Positions 24,871 to 35,050 of a stretch of 64,000 bases of DNA are shown here, piece after piece. Both the position numbers and the translations under genes were made by a program. The DNA comes from Lithobates sylvaticus (taxonomy: Eukaryota; Chordata; Amphibia; Anura; Ranidae), in the NCBI GenBank assembly GCA_028564925.1, contig CM053033.1, positions 80,571,468 through 80,635,467 on the forward strand, in the 5' to 3' direction. Position 1 is the stretch's first letter, and the number at the start of each line of letters is the position of its first letter. Under the pieces are notes generated by a model. The model was not told where the DNA came from, searched no databases, and was given only the letters and a program-made list of their open reading frames with translations.

Positions 24871-25399
24871 CAGGTGGAGGGTGATGTTCCTGTATGTCCC
24901 TTGCCTTCCCCCTTTTCTTTCCCTCCCCCTTCCCCACCCATCCCTTCCCGTTCCCCCGCCCCTTCTTCCTCCCCCCTCCCCCTCCCTGGGGATGCCCTGA
25001 TTGAACACCCTATGGTGTTCTAATATGCACACCTGATTCTAGTTGGGTATTACCCATAAATACCACATGAGGTGGTCAAACAAATCCATCTCCATGTGAT
25101 GATCCAAGCATCACGCCACATATACACAGTGAGTAGAACCTCTCTTTGTTCCATGCTTCTTTTCCCTCTCTGGGACTAATTCTAGATATTGTAGATGACA
25201 CCGTCTCTATTCCCAGACCGGGCATTTGTATCTCTGGAACTTGCAACCAATACAACATACTCCGGTTCGCAACATATGGGTGTCTACATCTACCCCATAA
25301 CCTGAGCAAGATACACCTACTCTATTAGGTAACTTTATAATATATTATATCATACTGTCCGTTGATATCTGACACACTGGTACACCCTTTTCCCTGCCT

Positions 25400-26060
25400 A
25401 TGCCTGTCCCTTCCCCCCTCCTTCCCCGCTTCATGCCCACACATGCCTACACCCCCTCACGGTTTCATCCCTCACCCTTCATACCTCACATTCCACGCCA
25501 TCCCTGCACATTCCCATCCACTCACACCCCCACTCTAGGATCCCTTTATTTTGTGATCCCCAGCACTACCAGCACAGCACCCCTTTGAGCATCAGCGTTC
25601 TGACCGACATCACAACAACACTCCCCCATTTTTCTACTCACACTCATCCCTTCACTTCTTTTTTCCTTCACTCCCTCCCTTCTTTCCATTTGTCCCCAAT
25701 AGTTCACCCCTTCCTCCTATCACTCCCCTTTCCCTTCATATTTTCCCCTTCCCCTTCCCCTTTACCCTCCTTTTCTTCCCTCTCCCCTCTCCTTCCCTTC
25801 CTTTCCGTCCCTTTCCCTTCCCCCCCCTTCTTCCCCTCTTTTTCCTCCCCCTCTTCCCCCCCATTTCTTACTTTCTACACCACATCTTTCCCCGCCTCCC
25901 TCACCGCCCCACCCCATTCTCTTGTCCATGTGGATGCTGCAGCATCCCTATGTCTACCTATACATGTGCATGCCATGTATTGGTCCTTTCCCCCCCCCCC
26001 CCCCCTTTTCTTCTCTCTGTCCCCCCCCTCTTTCTCCCCCCCCCCCCTCCCTATTTCTAA
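25400..26060 (+). repeat. PLE1 pyrimidine-rich 3' tract, right arm
   Basis: C/T-dominated sequence with long C runs (for example 25990-26005 and 26036-26048). The purine-rich mirror lies in the left arm (about 16780-17440). A second poly(C) block directly follows the stop codon (about 23640-23755, mirrored at 19085-19200). Run lengths differ between arms, as expected of homopolymers. Frames across these tracts are artefacts of composition. Confidence 0.8.
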
Positions 26061-26722
26061 CCATGAGTCTAGATACAGTAATATACAAACTGATATTATA
26101 AATATCATTTAAAAAGTATACCAACGGCAAAACCCTTGTTCACCTATTCATCTTTTTTACCTTAGAAATTCCATTTCTTTTCATCACTGTTTCAAGTGCA
26201 CTAGACACCATCTAGTTGATGTGGCATTTTCCTATGCTATATATCTAAGTCTAAGTATATGATCTTGGATCCCATGACAGGTGTGCAGAACAGGGGACCT
26301 CAAGGAAACCCACTCCCATTTTTTCCTCTCCCTGTCCCTTCCCCCCTCCCTTCCCCCCCACCTTCCATCTCCCTCCCTCTACCCGTCTGGCCCACACACG
26401 GATCCGTGGGTAGCCGATCCAGTGGATGTGACCTCTCGTAGGCCCCGTTGTTTTGGTCGCCGTACCTGCCGTGTGCCCGCTGGGGGGTGCTATAGCGGGA
26501 CGCCGCCTGGGACCTGGAGTGCACACACCCAGAGAGAACCCCATCACATATAAAGGAGGAACTTATAAGAGAAAAAAACCTACACATCAGGTAAACATTC
26601 CACAGTACAATATGATATTATACTATGTGAAAGGAAAAGGTCAATTGGAGATCAATATATGCAAATGAAATACTGTTACAATGCATTGTTCTCACCCCTT
26701 TCTTTCTCAAATAGACGAAATT

Positions 26723-26768
26723 ACCTTTGAAGAAGACCCTCACTATAACGGGTCGAAACGCGTCAGGT
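26723..26768 (+). ncRNA. Hammerhead-ribozyme-like fold, PLE1 right arm
   Basis: Stem I ACCT/AGGT (26723-26726 with 26765-26768). Core TTGAAGA (26727-26733), where the consensus is CUGANGA, so the first core base differs. Stem II GACCC/GGGTC (26735-26739 with 26750-26754). GAAA at 26755, then palindromic ACGCGT, then the cleavage triplet GTC (26762-26764). Hammerheads are known in Penelope-like elements; the self-complementary stem III suggests action as a dimer. The first-base change may weaken activity. Confidence 0.65.
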
Positions 26769-27043
26769 TCACTTTTACCCCTAATATTTGTATAACTACA
26801 TTGATGTAAAAGCTTTTTGTCTGTTAGTGTAAATTTGTTTTAAAAAAAAAATTTCTGTATTGTTTTATCCATTTGGGACCCATGTCTCCTATTTTATCTT
26901 TACCCATATGTCACATGCGACATCTTTAATACAATAAAGATTCATATTTTTGAATACAACAATACCTCTCAGAGAACTTTTTTTCTAAACGCTGCCTAAA
27001 AACCCCACCAATTCCCTCTTGGGGGGACCTTTTCTTTTTTGTT

Positions 27044-27058
27044 AGGGTTAACATCTAG
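27044..27058. repeat. PLE1 target-site duplication, right copy
   Basis: AGGGTTAACATCTAG, an exact repeat of 15725-15739. Joining the flanks restores one continuous older repeat sequence. Confidence 0.9.
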
Positions 27059-27062
27059 GGTG

Positions 27063-27470
27063 ATCAAGGTTGAATTAGGAACCCCTTATATTCCAGAACT
27101 GCAACCTACCTGGAGTGCTCAGAAGTACAATGTGTTCAGCGCTCAGACATGGCCAAGGTAAGGAAGGCTGAAACCCGACCACCAATGAACAAGACACAAG
27201 TTGAAATGTCAGACTGGGCCAAAAAATATCTGAATTCAGATTTTTCAAAGGTTTTATGGACTGATGAGATGAGAGTGATTCTTGATGGACCAGATGGATG
27301 GGCCTATGGCTGGATCAGTAACTGGCACAGAGCTCCACTTCGACTCAGACGCCAGCAAGGTGGAGGTGGGGTACAGGTATTATTGAAGATTAGCTAGTTG
27401 AACCTTTTCAGGTTGAAGATGGACTCGAAAATCACTCCCAAACATTGGTTGAAGGGGCACAGCTGTGATC
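27063..27470 (+). mobile_element. Tc1/mariner transposase fragment
   Basis: An open stretch (27149-27397) reads WAKKYLNSDFSKVLWTDE, then GPDGWAYGWISNWHRAPLRL and RRQQGGGG. LWTDE carries the first catalytic Asp of the Tc1/mariner DDE transposase. The N-terminal DNA-binding part and the second and third acidic residues are lost. The copy abuts the remnant of the repeat split by PLE1. Confidence 0.75.
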
Positions 27471-27484
27471 CCTACTGTCTAGGG

Positions 27485-27575
27485 CATGGGTGCTCAATCT
27501 GTTGCTCTCCAGCTGTTGCGGAACTACAAGTCCCATGAGGCATTGCAAGGCTGATAGTTACAAACATGACTTCCA
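27485..27575 (+). mobile_element. Half of a hAT-type MITE
   Basis: Contains CTCCAGCTGTTGCGGAACTA followed by CAAGTCCCATGAGGCATTGC, the signature of a common vertebrate/frog hAT-like MITE. The matching inverted half is not found, so the element is truncated. Confidence 0.5.
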
Positions 27576-28560
27576 AAGGCATTCTTGCCACAAGCTCTGA
27601 TGCTGTGGCAGAAAATTAATCTCTAAAAAAGGAAAAATTAGACTGGTGCCGCCATGGCCTGGTTGAATGACAAGAAAGGAAAGTCAGAATGGGAGTGACC
27701 ACCAGACGAGAGTACTACGGTAATGTTCAGATGTACTACAACCACCAAAGCAGCCTAAAGACTGGGCCTGAAATATTGAGCCCATCTTACGCTTAGAAAA
27801 ACGCCTAATGTCCACCATGTTTGAAAATAAAATGTTCCCAGAGGGGTACTTAAACTCTGTACCAGTTCAGGAGGGAGGATACCTCAATGCAAGCAATTTT
27901 AAGCCACTGTAACCCAGGATCTGTGAATGTAAAGTGAATGTAAAGTGCTACAATGCTCCTTCGAGATAGGAGAACCAGAAGATGTTGCTCAGCCAGCATC
28001 CAGATTCCAAAGAGGAATGTGCAGAATGCTCTTCAGGCTGCACAGACAGTAGCATCTATTCACACTCAACTCAACAGTGTCAACACGACAACACGACAAC
28101 AGTGTCACATCAGGCGCTTTCCTGTAACACAACTAAACAGCACCAAAGCCCCATCAACCCTGGTCATTCTGGAATCCTAAAAACATGCTGCTTGAAAGGC
28201 ACCCTGGGATTAAGGTTTAAAGCGCATAAATACTCGTATATCCTATTTTGGAGTAAAGCCAAATATCATTAACATTCGCCACCCTCAATACTAGTTATGA
28301 TGTTTGAATGCCAATGTAGCCATATGAGACAGCAGACCTCTAAAGCGGACTGGATGCCTGTCAGTTTGGGCTGGAAGTCAGATCTGGGATAGCTGCCAGT
28401 TTTGTTGGAGATTTCTCTCTTGGGAAATTATTCAAAATATTGGCCATTATAGCCAGAAACATCTTATGCATATGGTGACGCTGGTAATCCACTCTACCTA
28501 AATAGGAAGCCAACAACCTTTGTTTGTTTTGTTACGAGTATGTGCTCTATATCGAGTTGC
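27576..28560. other. No recognised feature
   Basis: Mixed sequence with short frames (for example 27953-28180) that show no domain. Some of it may be retroelement 3' sequence leading into the hammerhead-like site at 28580. Confidence 0.3.
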
Positions 28561-28574
28561 ATCATTCTCCATTG

Positions 28575-28645
28575 AATGGCATGGACCCTGAGGAACCCTT
28601 TACTTGGTGAAATGCGTTGATCACACCAGTTCCTGCAAATTATGT
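28575..28645 (+). ncRNA. Decayed hammerhead-like motif of a Penelope-type remnant
   Basis: CTGAGGA (28588-28594) fits the CUGANGA core. It is followed by ACCC...GGT as a short stem II and GAAATGCGTTGATC, an altered form of GAAACGCGTC. This suggests an old Penelope terminal repeat here (roughly 28300-28800). No coding part remains. Confidence 0.45.
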
Positions 28646-29119
28646 AATATTTATTCTGTCGTGTCAACTCATAATTATATGACATGCATCACCATATTTC
28701 TAAGAAGTTGGCATCCAAGTACTTTTAAACTGTTTTAACGTTATTTTAAGTTTATAATAAAAGTACTTGCTTATATTTGATGCTGTTACAACCCTTTGAA
28801 TGGAACATTTAAAATGCCTTAATTGTAGAGTTTTTCCCCCCACCCCACTGATGGGGTTGTATGTGGAAAGACACATTTTGAATGCTTAAAGGGCTTCTGC
28901 CCTGTACTTACCACTTCAATAGCAGTAATAAGGGGGGGTGGGGGATTGAACCTTACAGGCTTTGCACTCCATATAGGGGTCTTCAGACACTGGGCTCTGT
29001 GACCAGATAGACCATGGCTCTACAGTGGTGTGAAAAAAAGTGTTTGCCCCCTTCCTCATTTCCTGTTCCTTTGCATGTTTGTCACACTTAAGTGTTTCGG
29101 AACATCAAACCAATTTAAA

Positions 29120-29133
29120 CAATAGTCAAGGAC
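29120..29133. repeat. PLE2 target-site duplication, left copy
   Basis: CAATAGTCAAGGAC, identical to 36137-36150. The right Tc1 end contains the same words uninterrupted, which proves the pre-insertion sequence. Confidence 0.92.
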
Positions 29134-30154
29134 ATGGAGGAGAGGAAGTAGTGGCGCGCAAAATAAACTAAATATTAAAAGACAGAAGATATCAGGTCAT
29201 AAACATAAACAGCCAGAGACAAGCTCTAGGTAAATAATATGGCATACAATAAAAACACGTGCATACACTGGTGTAATAGATTAGTATGATAAAAGCAATC
29301 CGCATAAAAGCTGCATCACATAAAATCGCATGGTGTGGCTAAATGATAATTAATCCAATAAAATAATGATGAGATATATAAAGAGCGTGATAAAAATCTT
29401 AAAACGCATAAATAGTGCATCCAAGGAGCTGTGAAAAAGGTGGTGATCCAAACGGCTAAAAGAAATATATCATAAAAGTGATATAAAAGATGAGATAATA
29501 TATGGTGCAAAGAAGCAAGGGAGACTAGAAGAGTCTCGTATCAAAAGAAGCGAATGGTAGCGAATAACGTGTGAACTAAATCAGAAAAAAAGGAAAACTG
29601 GAGTGAAAGAACAAGTGAGTAGCGATTAATAAATCGCAGAATATAAAAGTCCAAATAAAGAGTCCATATGTGGCATATATGCAGGGTGATAATAAAATCT
29701 TCTATCCGACAGGTGGCAGGCTATCAGTGCTGGGGTTTCCAATAGTGATCGTGAAAAGTATATGGATCCTGTGCAGTGTTCTGTATGTTTCTCTCGTAGA
29801 ATCCTAAAGGAAGTGCGGGTGGCCCCTTACCTTACAGCTGTAAGGTTACAGCAATATAATCTGGGTCTTTATGGTCCAAGGGAGACCGTCCTCTCTGGGA
29901 TGTCTTTCTGGTTCTCTCAATGGTAAATCCCTTTCAATTTTCCTCCTTAATCCAGGCAGGGGCAGGTAGGGGGGGGTTGTTTGGGGGGCGTTTTCACCTC
30001 AATGTGCACATAAGATAAATATCCTCATAGTGTAGTATGTAAGGTTTAAAGCATATTTATTACAATAAAAACAACAGGTATACAGTAGAAGAATTGGGTA
30101 CTCACATTAAGCAAGTCAATAGCAGACAGGGTATAAGCGAGCCTCGAGCTCGTC

Positions 30155-30425
30155 GGCGTCACTTCCGGTAAGGTCACGTGTCCCGACGCGTGTTCGTCAC
30201 TTGTCACATGACTTCATCAGGGGTGTCTAGTGTCCTTACCAGGGTCTTTAAATAGGCCATGTAAAAAGCCAATTGGCGGCCATTTTGCCGTAGCCGATCG
30301 CCGGAAGTGGTCACAGATACATCGCCGGAAGTGGAACGGCGGCCATTTTTTTGGAAGTTAGGCCGTCCCAGGTAAAAGAAGTGAAGTGTCAGCAGGGTAT
30401 GCAACAGAGAGAACCGGAAGTGGTC
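30155..30425 (-). promoter_or_regulatory. PLE2 TATA-less promoter candidate, left arm
   Basis: The inverted copy of the 34780-35050 block with the same ETS and YY1-like words. As the arm is inverted, it would fire in the opposite direction. Confidence 0.4.
30167..30240 (-). ncRNA. Hammerhead-ribozyme-like fold, PLE2 left arm
   Basis: The inverted twin of 34964-35037, with one stem II difference (GTCAT for GTCAC, leaving a T-G wobble). Core CTGATGA and the long stem I are kept. Confidence 0.68.
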
Positions 30426-31055
30426 ACAGTTATCTCTGAATAGTAAATAAATGCATAGCAGCTGTAGCTGAATAACAAATAGAACAGGGGTAAAATGCAA
30501 AAGGTTATGAACGTCGATGTCAATATGTGTCCATTGTATTGCAGCAATAGGGGGAAGTACATTTTAATAGACAACATACCAAAATGGAAAATATATATAT
30601 ATATAAAAATATATACATATATATATATAAATATGGTATAAAATGTAATAAAATTCTCGGGGAGTGATCTTAATAAAACGTGTAGACGGGCATGGTAAAA
30701 ATCACGTAATATAAATATATATATAAAATATATATAAAAAAACGGGTTAAAATATGAGTTAAAAATATGATAAAAGTACCGGAAATGACGTCAAAATAGA
30801 TACATAAAAATGCATGATAAAAGTAGTAATATAACTTGCAAGTGGGGCAACAAGATAATAAGGTGTAGATAAGGGAGGGTAAAAAGGATCCAGGGTGCAG
30901 ACATATTCCAGGGTGTGGTAATATAGGAGCAATGGTCTAGAGGGTAAGGGGACCAGATATAGGTGGATAGGATGATACACTCAATAGTGGCGGTCTTGTA
31001 TAAGATATTATAAAGTGTCTAAAATATTAGATAGATTAGAAAAATTCTATGTCTT

Positions 31056-31919
31056 TTAAAAATCACTGAGGAAACAGTTGAGGTCGAACTCTACATTTAG
31101 GCCGTGCGGCGTGAGGGTGTTTAGGGTGAAGATCCACTTCGATTCAAGTTGGCTTAGGGTCCTCACCTTATGTCCTCCCCTCCAGTGTTTGATATAGGGC
31201 TCAATGCCCCAGAATTTTAAATGTGAGGGGTCTTTGTTGTGGTGTATGGCAAAGTGTTTTGACACATTGTGTTTATCGAATCCCTTTTTGATGTTTCGCA
31301 CATGTTCTTTTATTCTCACTCTCAGCAGCCTCTTCGTGCGGCCTACGTATTGAAGTCCGCAACTGCATTCGAGTACGTATACTGCACCCATTGTGTTGCA
31401 ACAAACGAAGTTTTTGATTTTGTGATTGGTTCCAGTGCTGTATGATACAAATTCTTTCCTTTTTTCTACTGGTCGTTTGGTTGTTGTGCACGCATAGCAG
31501 CGTTTGCACGGGTAGAAACCCTCTCCTGTAAAGAAAGTAAAACCTTTACTCGGGGGGTCTGGGATGTTTTTTACCACCTTGTCTCTGATTGTTGGGGCTC
31601 TCCTGTATACAAACTTTGGATGGTTTGGGAGAATTTCTTTTAAGCGTATGTCTGCTTGTAGAATATTCCAGTTGCGTTTTATAATTTTCTCTATTTGCTT
31701 ATGTTGTGCACTGTAGTCTAAAATAATGGGCACAGTGTCTTGCCAGGTCTTTTCTTTGGGTTTGTCCATAACAAGGTCATTTCTCTCCATTGTTTCTATT
31801 TCGGCTATATTTTTGTCTAGCATTTCGTTGCAGTAACCTTTTTCAATGAATCTCATTTTCATATTTCTTGCTTGGTTCAGGAAAACGTCGTTTTCTGTGC
31901 AATTGCGTCTAAGGCGCAT
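31056..31919 (-). CDS. PLE2 C-terminal region with GIY-YIG endonuclease
   Basis: 287 codons continuing the PLE2 polyprotein in a different frame from the RT. It contains a Cys-rich linker (GEGFYPCKRCYACTT) and a GIY-YIG nuclease: GAVYVLECSCGLQYVGRTKR, then LRVRIKEHVRNI. It ends FDLNCFLSDF. The final roughly 60 residues are repeated in the opposite orientation at 33976-34157, where the short arm begins. Confidence 0.88.
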   Translation of the reverse strand: MRLRRNCTENDVFLNQARNMKMRFIEKGYCNEMLDKNIAEIETMERNDLVMDKPKEKTWQDTVPIILDYSAQHKQIEKIIKRNWNILQADIRLKEILPNHPKFVYRRAPTIRDKVVKNIPDPPSKGFTFFTGEGFYPCKRCYACTTTKRPVEKRKEFVSYSTGTNHKIKNFVCCNTMGAVYVLECSCGLQYVGRTKRLLRVRIKEHVRNIKKGFDKHNVSKHFAIHHNKDPSHLKFWGIEPYIKHWRGGHKVRTLSQLESKWIFTLNTLTPHGLNVEFDLNCFLSDF

Positions 31920-31938
31920 GAGTTGGCCCTTAGGAATA

Positions 31939-33321
31939 TTAAATATCCAAATTTCTATGGTGGCACGTGTCGACCGGTAGATAACTATTCCGATCTACAT
32001 CTTTGAAGTGTGTCTTTGACACTAGTTTTCCATTTTGCAGTCCTATTTCCAAGTCAAGAAATGTGATCTGTTTGTCGCTGATGTCCCATGACAGAATTAT
32101 ATTCCGATCATTTTTATTCAAATTAACCATGAAATTAGTTAGTTTACTCAGATCACCCTTCCATAAAATGAACACATCATCAATGTAGCGGCGATATATT
32201 TGGAGTTCTTCTGGTCTGTTTGAGAATACTGATTCATCTTCCCATTTTGCCATAAAAAGGCCTGCTACGCTGGGGGCGAACTTAGCCCCCATAGCTACTC
32301 CTGTACGCTGATGGTAATGGTTGCGGTTGAACCAGAAGTAGCTATTTTTCAGACAGAAATCTAGACTCTTAACTAGGTACTTTCTCTGTATACATGGAAG
32401 TTTTGTATGTCTCCTGAGTCCCCATTTGATGGCTTCGCAAGCCTGGTGGTGTAGAATAACTGTATAAAGTGACGAGACATCCGCTGTTGCTAACAGCCAA
32501 GGTCCTCCATCTAGTGATGTATCATTTAATATTTGTAGAATTTGCTTCGTATCACGTAGGTATGCTGTTGTATTCTGTACTGCCGGCTGGAGAAAGAAAT
32601 CGATGTATTCCCCCATCCTAGATGTCAGTGAGTCAATTCCATTGACTATGGGTCTTGGAGGGGGGTTGGTCTTGTCCTTGTGGATTTTGGGTAGAATGTA
32701 GATAATGGGAGTCCTGCATGCCTCTGGTATCAGGTATCTTGCTTCCTTTTTGTTTAGGATGTTTTTCTTGAGTCCCAGGTGTACAATTTGGTTTAGCGCT
32801 TTTCTGCATTTAAAAACTGGATTTCCTAAAAGACGTGTATATGTTTCTTCATCCTGTAGGAGGGAGTTTACACTTGTGTTATATTGTTCCTTGGTAAGGA
32901 TAACAATACCCCCTCCCTTGTCTGCCGGGCGTATGACCAGGTCTTTTCTTGAGGTGAGTTTACGGATCCCGCATTTGATATGTTTAGGATCTAGATGTTT
33001 CTTAATTTTCAGATCCTTCAGCTCCTCTAGTACAACTTTTTTGAATACCTCGATATGTCTGTTATCCTTTGCTACGGGATTAAATGTAGATTTGTTCCTC
33101 AGGGTGCTATGGAGTATTTCTTCATCTTGTTGTGTTGGAATTGGTCTGCATGGATTGTTTAGCATATACTTCTTAATATTGAGTTTCCTTCTATATTTCT
33201 GGATCCCTATATAGGTCTGGAACTTGTCCAAATTTTTTGTGGGTGCATATTTAAGTCCTTTGTCAAGGACTCCCACTTCCTCGTGTGATAGGGGCTGTCC
33301 GCTAAGGTTAAAGATCCCCTC
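31939..33321 (-). CDS. PLE2 reverse transcriptase region
   Basis: This frame carries the Penelope-type RT. In order it shows: FNLSGQPLSHEEVGVLDKGL near the start, IRPADKGGGIVIL (DKG motif), YILPKIHKDKTNPPPRPIV, motif A ATADVSSLYTVI, motif B GVAMGAKFAPSVAGLFMAKW, catalytic RRYIDDVFILW and ITFLDLEIG. The part before about 33276 is recognisable in the same frame. The nuclease domain follows in another frame, so the element as it stands is broken. Sequence identity to PLE1 is low outside the motifs. Confidence 0.88.
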   Translation of the reverse strand, partial: EGIFNLSGQPLSHEEVGVLDKGLKYAPTKNLDKFQTYIGIQKYRRKLNIKKYMLNNPCRPIPTQQDEEILHSTLRNKSTFNPVAKDNRHIEVFKKVVLEELKDLKIKKHLDPKHIKCGIRKLTSRKDLVIRPADKGGGIVILTKEQYNTSVNSLLQDEETYTRLLGNPVFKCRKALNQIVHLGLKKNILNKKEARYLIPEACRTPIIYILPKIHKDKTNPPPRPIVNGIDSLTSRMGEYIDFFLQPAVQNTTAYLRDTKQILQILNDTSLDGGPWLLATADVSSLYTVILHHQACEAIKWGLRRHTKLPCIQRKYLVKSLDFCLKNSYFWFNRNHYHQRTGVAMGAKFAPSVAGLFMAKWEDESVFSNRPEELQIYRRYIDDVFILWKGDLSKLTNFMVNLNKNDRNIILSWDISDKQITFLDLEIGLQNGKLVSKTHFKDVDRNSYLPVDTCHHRNLDI

Positions 33322-33326
33322 ACCCT

Positions 33327-33851
33327 TTATTCTCTTTTTCTCTTTGATTCTCTTCCCTCCTCTGCAACCTCTCGTCTTTCTGGGGTTCTTCTTGGATGTC
33401 TCGGATCTTCGTTTCTCCTCGGTTGGTTGTTTTCTCTGCCCCTCTCTAAAAAAGATCTTTCATCATCCATATCAGATTGGTGGTGTCTGTCGGTTCTTTC
33501 ATCATTGGGTCTTCGTTCTAGGGGAGCATAATAGTTGTGAGTGGGGATGGGGCTTCTTTCATATGTCCTATAAGCTCCTGGGGGTGGATGGTATTGTTGC
33601 CCTCCTTCATTCCTTCCTTGTTGTCTCTCTGGGCTCCTACCTCTTGTTGCATAGTTATCGTATTGACGGTCTCTATTGTCGTTCATGTGTCCCTTATTAT
33701 CTCTTTGATTGTATTGGTGATTTCTATTATCTCTTTGGTCCTGTCTCGGCCCATTGTTATGTCCATTGTTTTTCTTATTATTTTTCCAGAATGGTTTTTT
33801 CCATCCATTTTGCGGTGTTCTATCTTGGTATTGTGGTCTTCTGTCATTCAT
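33327..33851 (-). CDS. PLE2 upstream frame, basic N/Q/R-rich (ORF1-like)
   Basis: A 174-codon open frame directly upstream of the RT, in another frame that overlaps the RT's upstream extension. It is strikingly low in complexity: Asn/Gln/Arg/Asp-rich with recurring words such as QRDNR, NQRDNKG and RDRQYDNY, then Arg/Glu-rich runs (RRTPERREVAEEGRE). No known fold is recognisable. The composition suits a disordered RNA-binding protein or leader. It is either a separate first frame of this Penelope family or the N-terminal part of one polyprotein; the sequence alone does not decide. Confidence 0.45.
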   Translation of the reverse strand: MNDRRPQYQDRTPQNGWKKPFWKNNKKNNGHNNGPRQDQRDNRNHQYNQRDNKGHMNDNRDRQYDNYATRGRSPERQQGRNEGGQQYHPPPGAYRTYERSPIPTHNYYAPLERRPNDERTDRHHQSDMDDERSFLERGRENNQPRRNEDPRHPRRTPERREVAEEGRESKRKRE

Positions 33852-34779
33852 ATGTGGTGGTCTTCCTTCATTTCTGTATGGTGTTTGCTGATAGTAGTTC
33901 GATTGTCTATCATCGTATCTTTGTGTATTTTCTCTTCCTCTGTCATGTGTTGTTTGAGGTTTGTTATGAGTTTCGACAAAGACCCCTCACATTTAAAATT
34001 CTGGGGCATTGAGCCCTATATCAAACACTGGAGGGGAGGACATAAGGTGAGGACCCTAAGCCAACTTGAATCGAAGTGGATCTTCACCCTAAACACCCTC
34101 ACGCCGCACGGCCTAAATGTAGAGTTCGACCTCAACTGTTTCCTCAGTGATTTTTAAAAGACATAGAATTTTTCTAATCTATCTAATATTTTAGACACTT
34201 TATAATATCTTATATAAGACCGCCACTATTGAGTGTATCATCCTATCCACCTATATCTGGTCCCCTTACCCTCTAGACCATTGCTCCTATATTACCACAC
34301 CCTGGAATATGTCTGCACCCTGGATCCTTTTTACCCTCCCTTATCTACACCTTATTATCTTGTTGCCCCACTTGCAAGTTATATTACTACTTTTATCATG
34401 CATTTTATGTATCTATTTTGACGTCATTTCCGGTACTTTTATCATATTTTTAACTCATATTTTAACCCGTTTTTTTATATATATTTTATATATATATTTA
34501 TATTACGTGATTTTTACCATGCCCGTCTACACGTTTTATTAAGATCACTCCCCGAGAATTTTATTACATTTTATACCATATTTATATATATGTATATATT
34601 TTTATATATATATTTTCCATTTTGGTATGTTGTCTATTAAAATGTACTTCCCCCTATTGCTGCAATACAATGGACACATATTGACATCGACGTTCATAAC
34701 CTTTTGCATTTTACCCCTGTTCTATTTGTTATTCAGCTACAGCTGCTATGCATTTATTTACTATTCAGAGATAACTGTG

Positions 34780-35050
34780 ACCACTTCCGGTTCTCTCTGT
34801 TGCATACCCTGCTGACACTTCACTTCTTTTACCTGGGACGGCCTAACTTCCAAAAAAATGGCCGCCGTTCCACTTCCGGCGATGTATCTGTGACCACTTC
34901 CGGCGATCGGCTACGGCAAAATGGCCGCCAATTGGCTTTTTACATGGCCTATTTAAAGACCCTGGTAAGGACACTAGACACCCCTGATGAAGTCACGTGA
35001 CAAGTGACGAACACGCGTCGGGACACGTGACCTTACCGGAAGTGACGCCG
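34780..35050 (+). promoter_or_regulatory. PLE2 TATA-less promoter candidate, right arm
   Basis: Clustered ETS-type ACTTCCGG sites (34783-34790, 34872-34879, 34895-34902, and inverted near 35036) and two YY1-like AAAATGGCCGCC words (near 34856 and 34918). A CACGTGAC E-box-like word lies next to the hammerhead. ETS/YY1 clusters are typical of housekeeping TATA-less promoters. Activity is inferred. Confidence 0.45.
34964..35037 (+). ncRNA. Hammerhead-ribozyme-like fold, PLE2 right arm
   Basis: Consensus core CTGATGA (34984-34990). Stem II GTCAC/GTGAC (34992-34996 with 35004-35008). Then GAAC instead of GAAA, and ACGCGTC with the cleavage triplet GTC at 35017-35019. Stem I is long: CCC/GGG, an internal loop, CAC/GTG, and outer GGTAAGG/CCTTACC (34964-34970 with 35031-35037). 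An internal loop in stem I facing the stem II loop is typical of natural hammerheads. Confidence 0.72.

Larger units (their letters stand above)
15740..27043 (+). mobile_element. PLE1: giant palindromic Penelope-like retroelement
   Basis: An 11.3-kb unit inside one 15-bp target duplication. It has two arms in opposite orientation: 15799-21288 (minus) and 21564-27043 (plus), each about 5.5 kb and nearly identical, with only a few base differences and homopolymer-length changes seen by eye. Between them, 21289-21563 is the extra 5' part of the longer, plus-strand copy. The left end carries 59 bp (15740-15798) absent from the right end. Penelope elements are known for such partial inverted or direct copies. 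Each arm holds reverse transcriptase plus GIY-YIG coding DNA, a pyrimidine-rich 3' region, a GC-rich promoter-like block and a hammerhead-like fold. The near identity of the arms implies a recent insertion. Confidence 0.93.

Noticed and set aside
15740-27043. PLE1 palindrome as a sequencing or assembly artefact
   Set aside because: Hairpin-read artefacts give exact mirror copies without a unique centre, without different outer ends and without a target duplication; all three are present here. Not fully excluded without reads.
33224-34157. Plus-strand frames of 262 and 206 codons over PLE2
   Set aside because: Antisense shadows of the N/Q/R-rich frame. The second also reads across the palindrome junction into the nuclease tail of the short arm.
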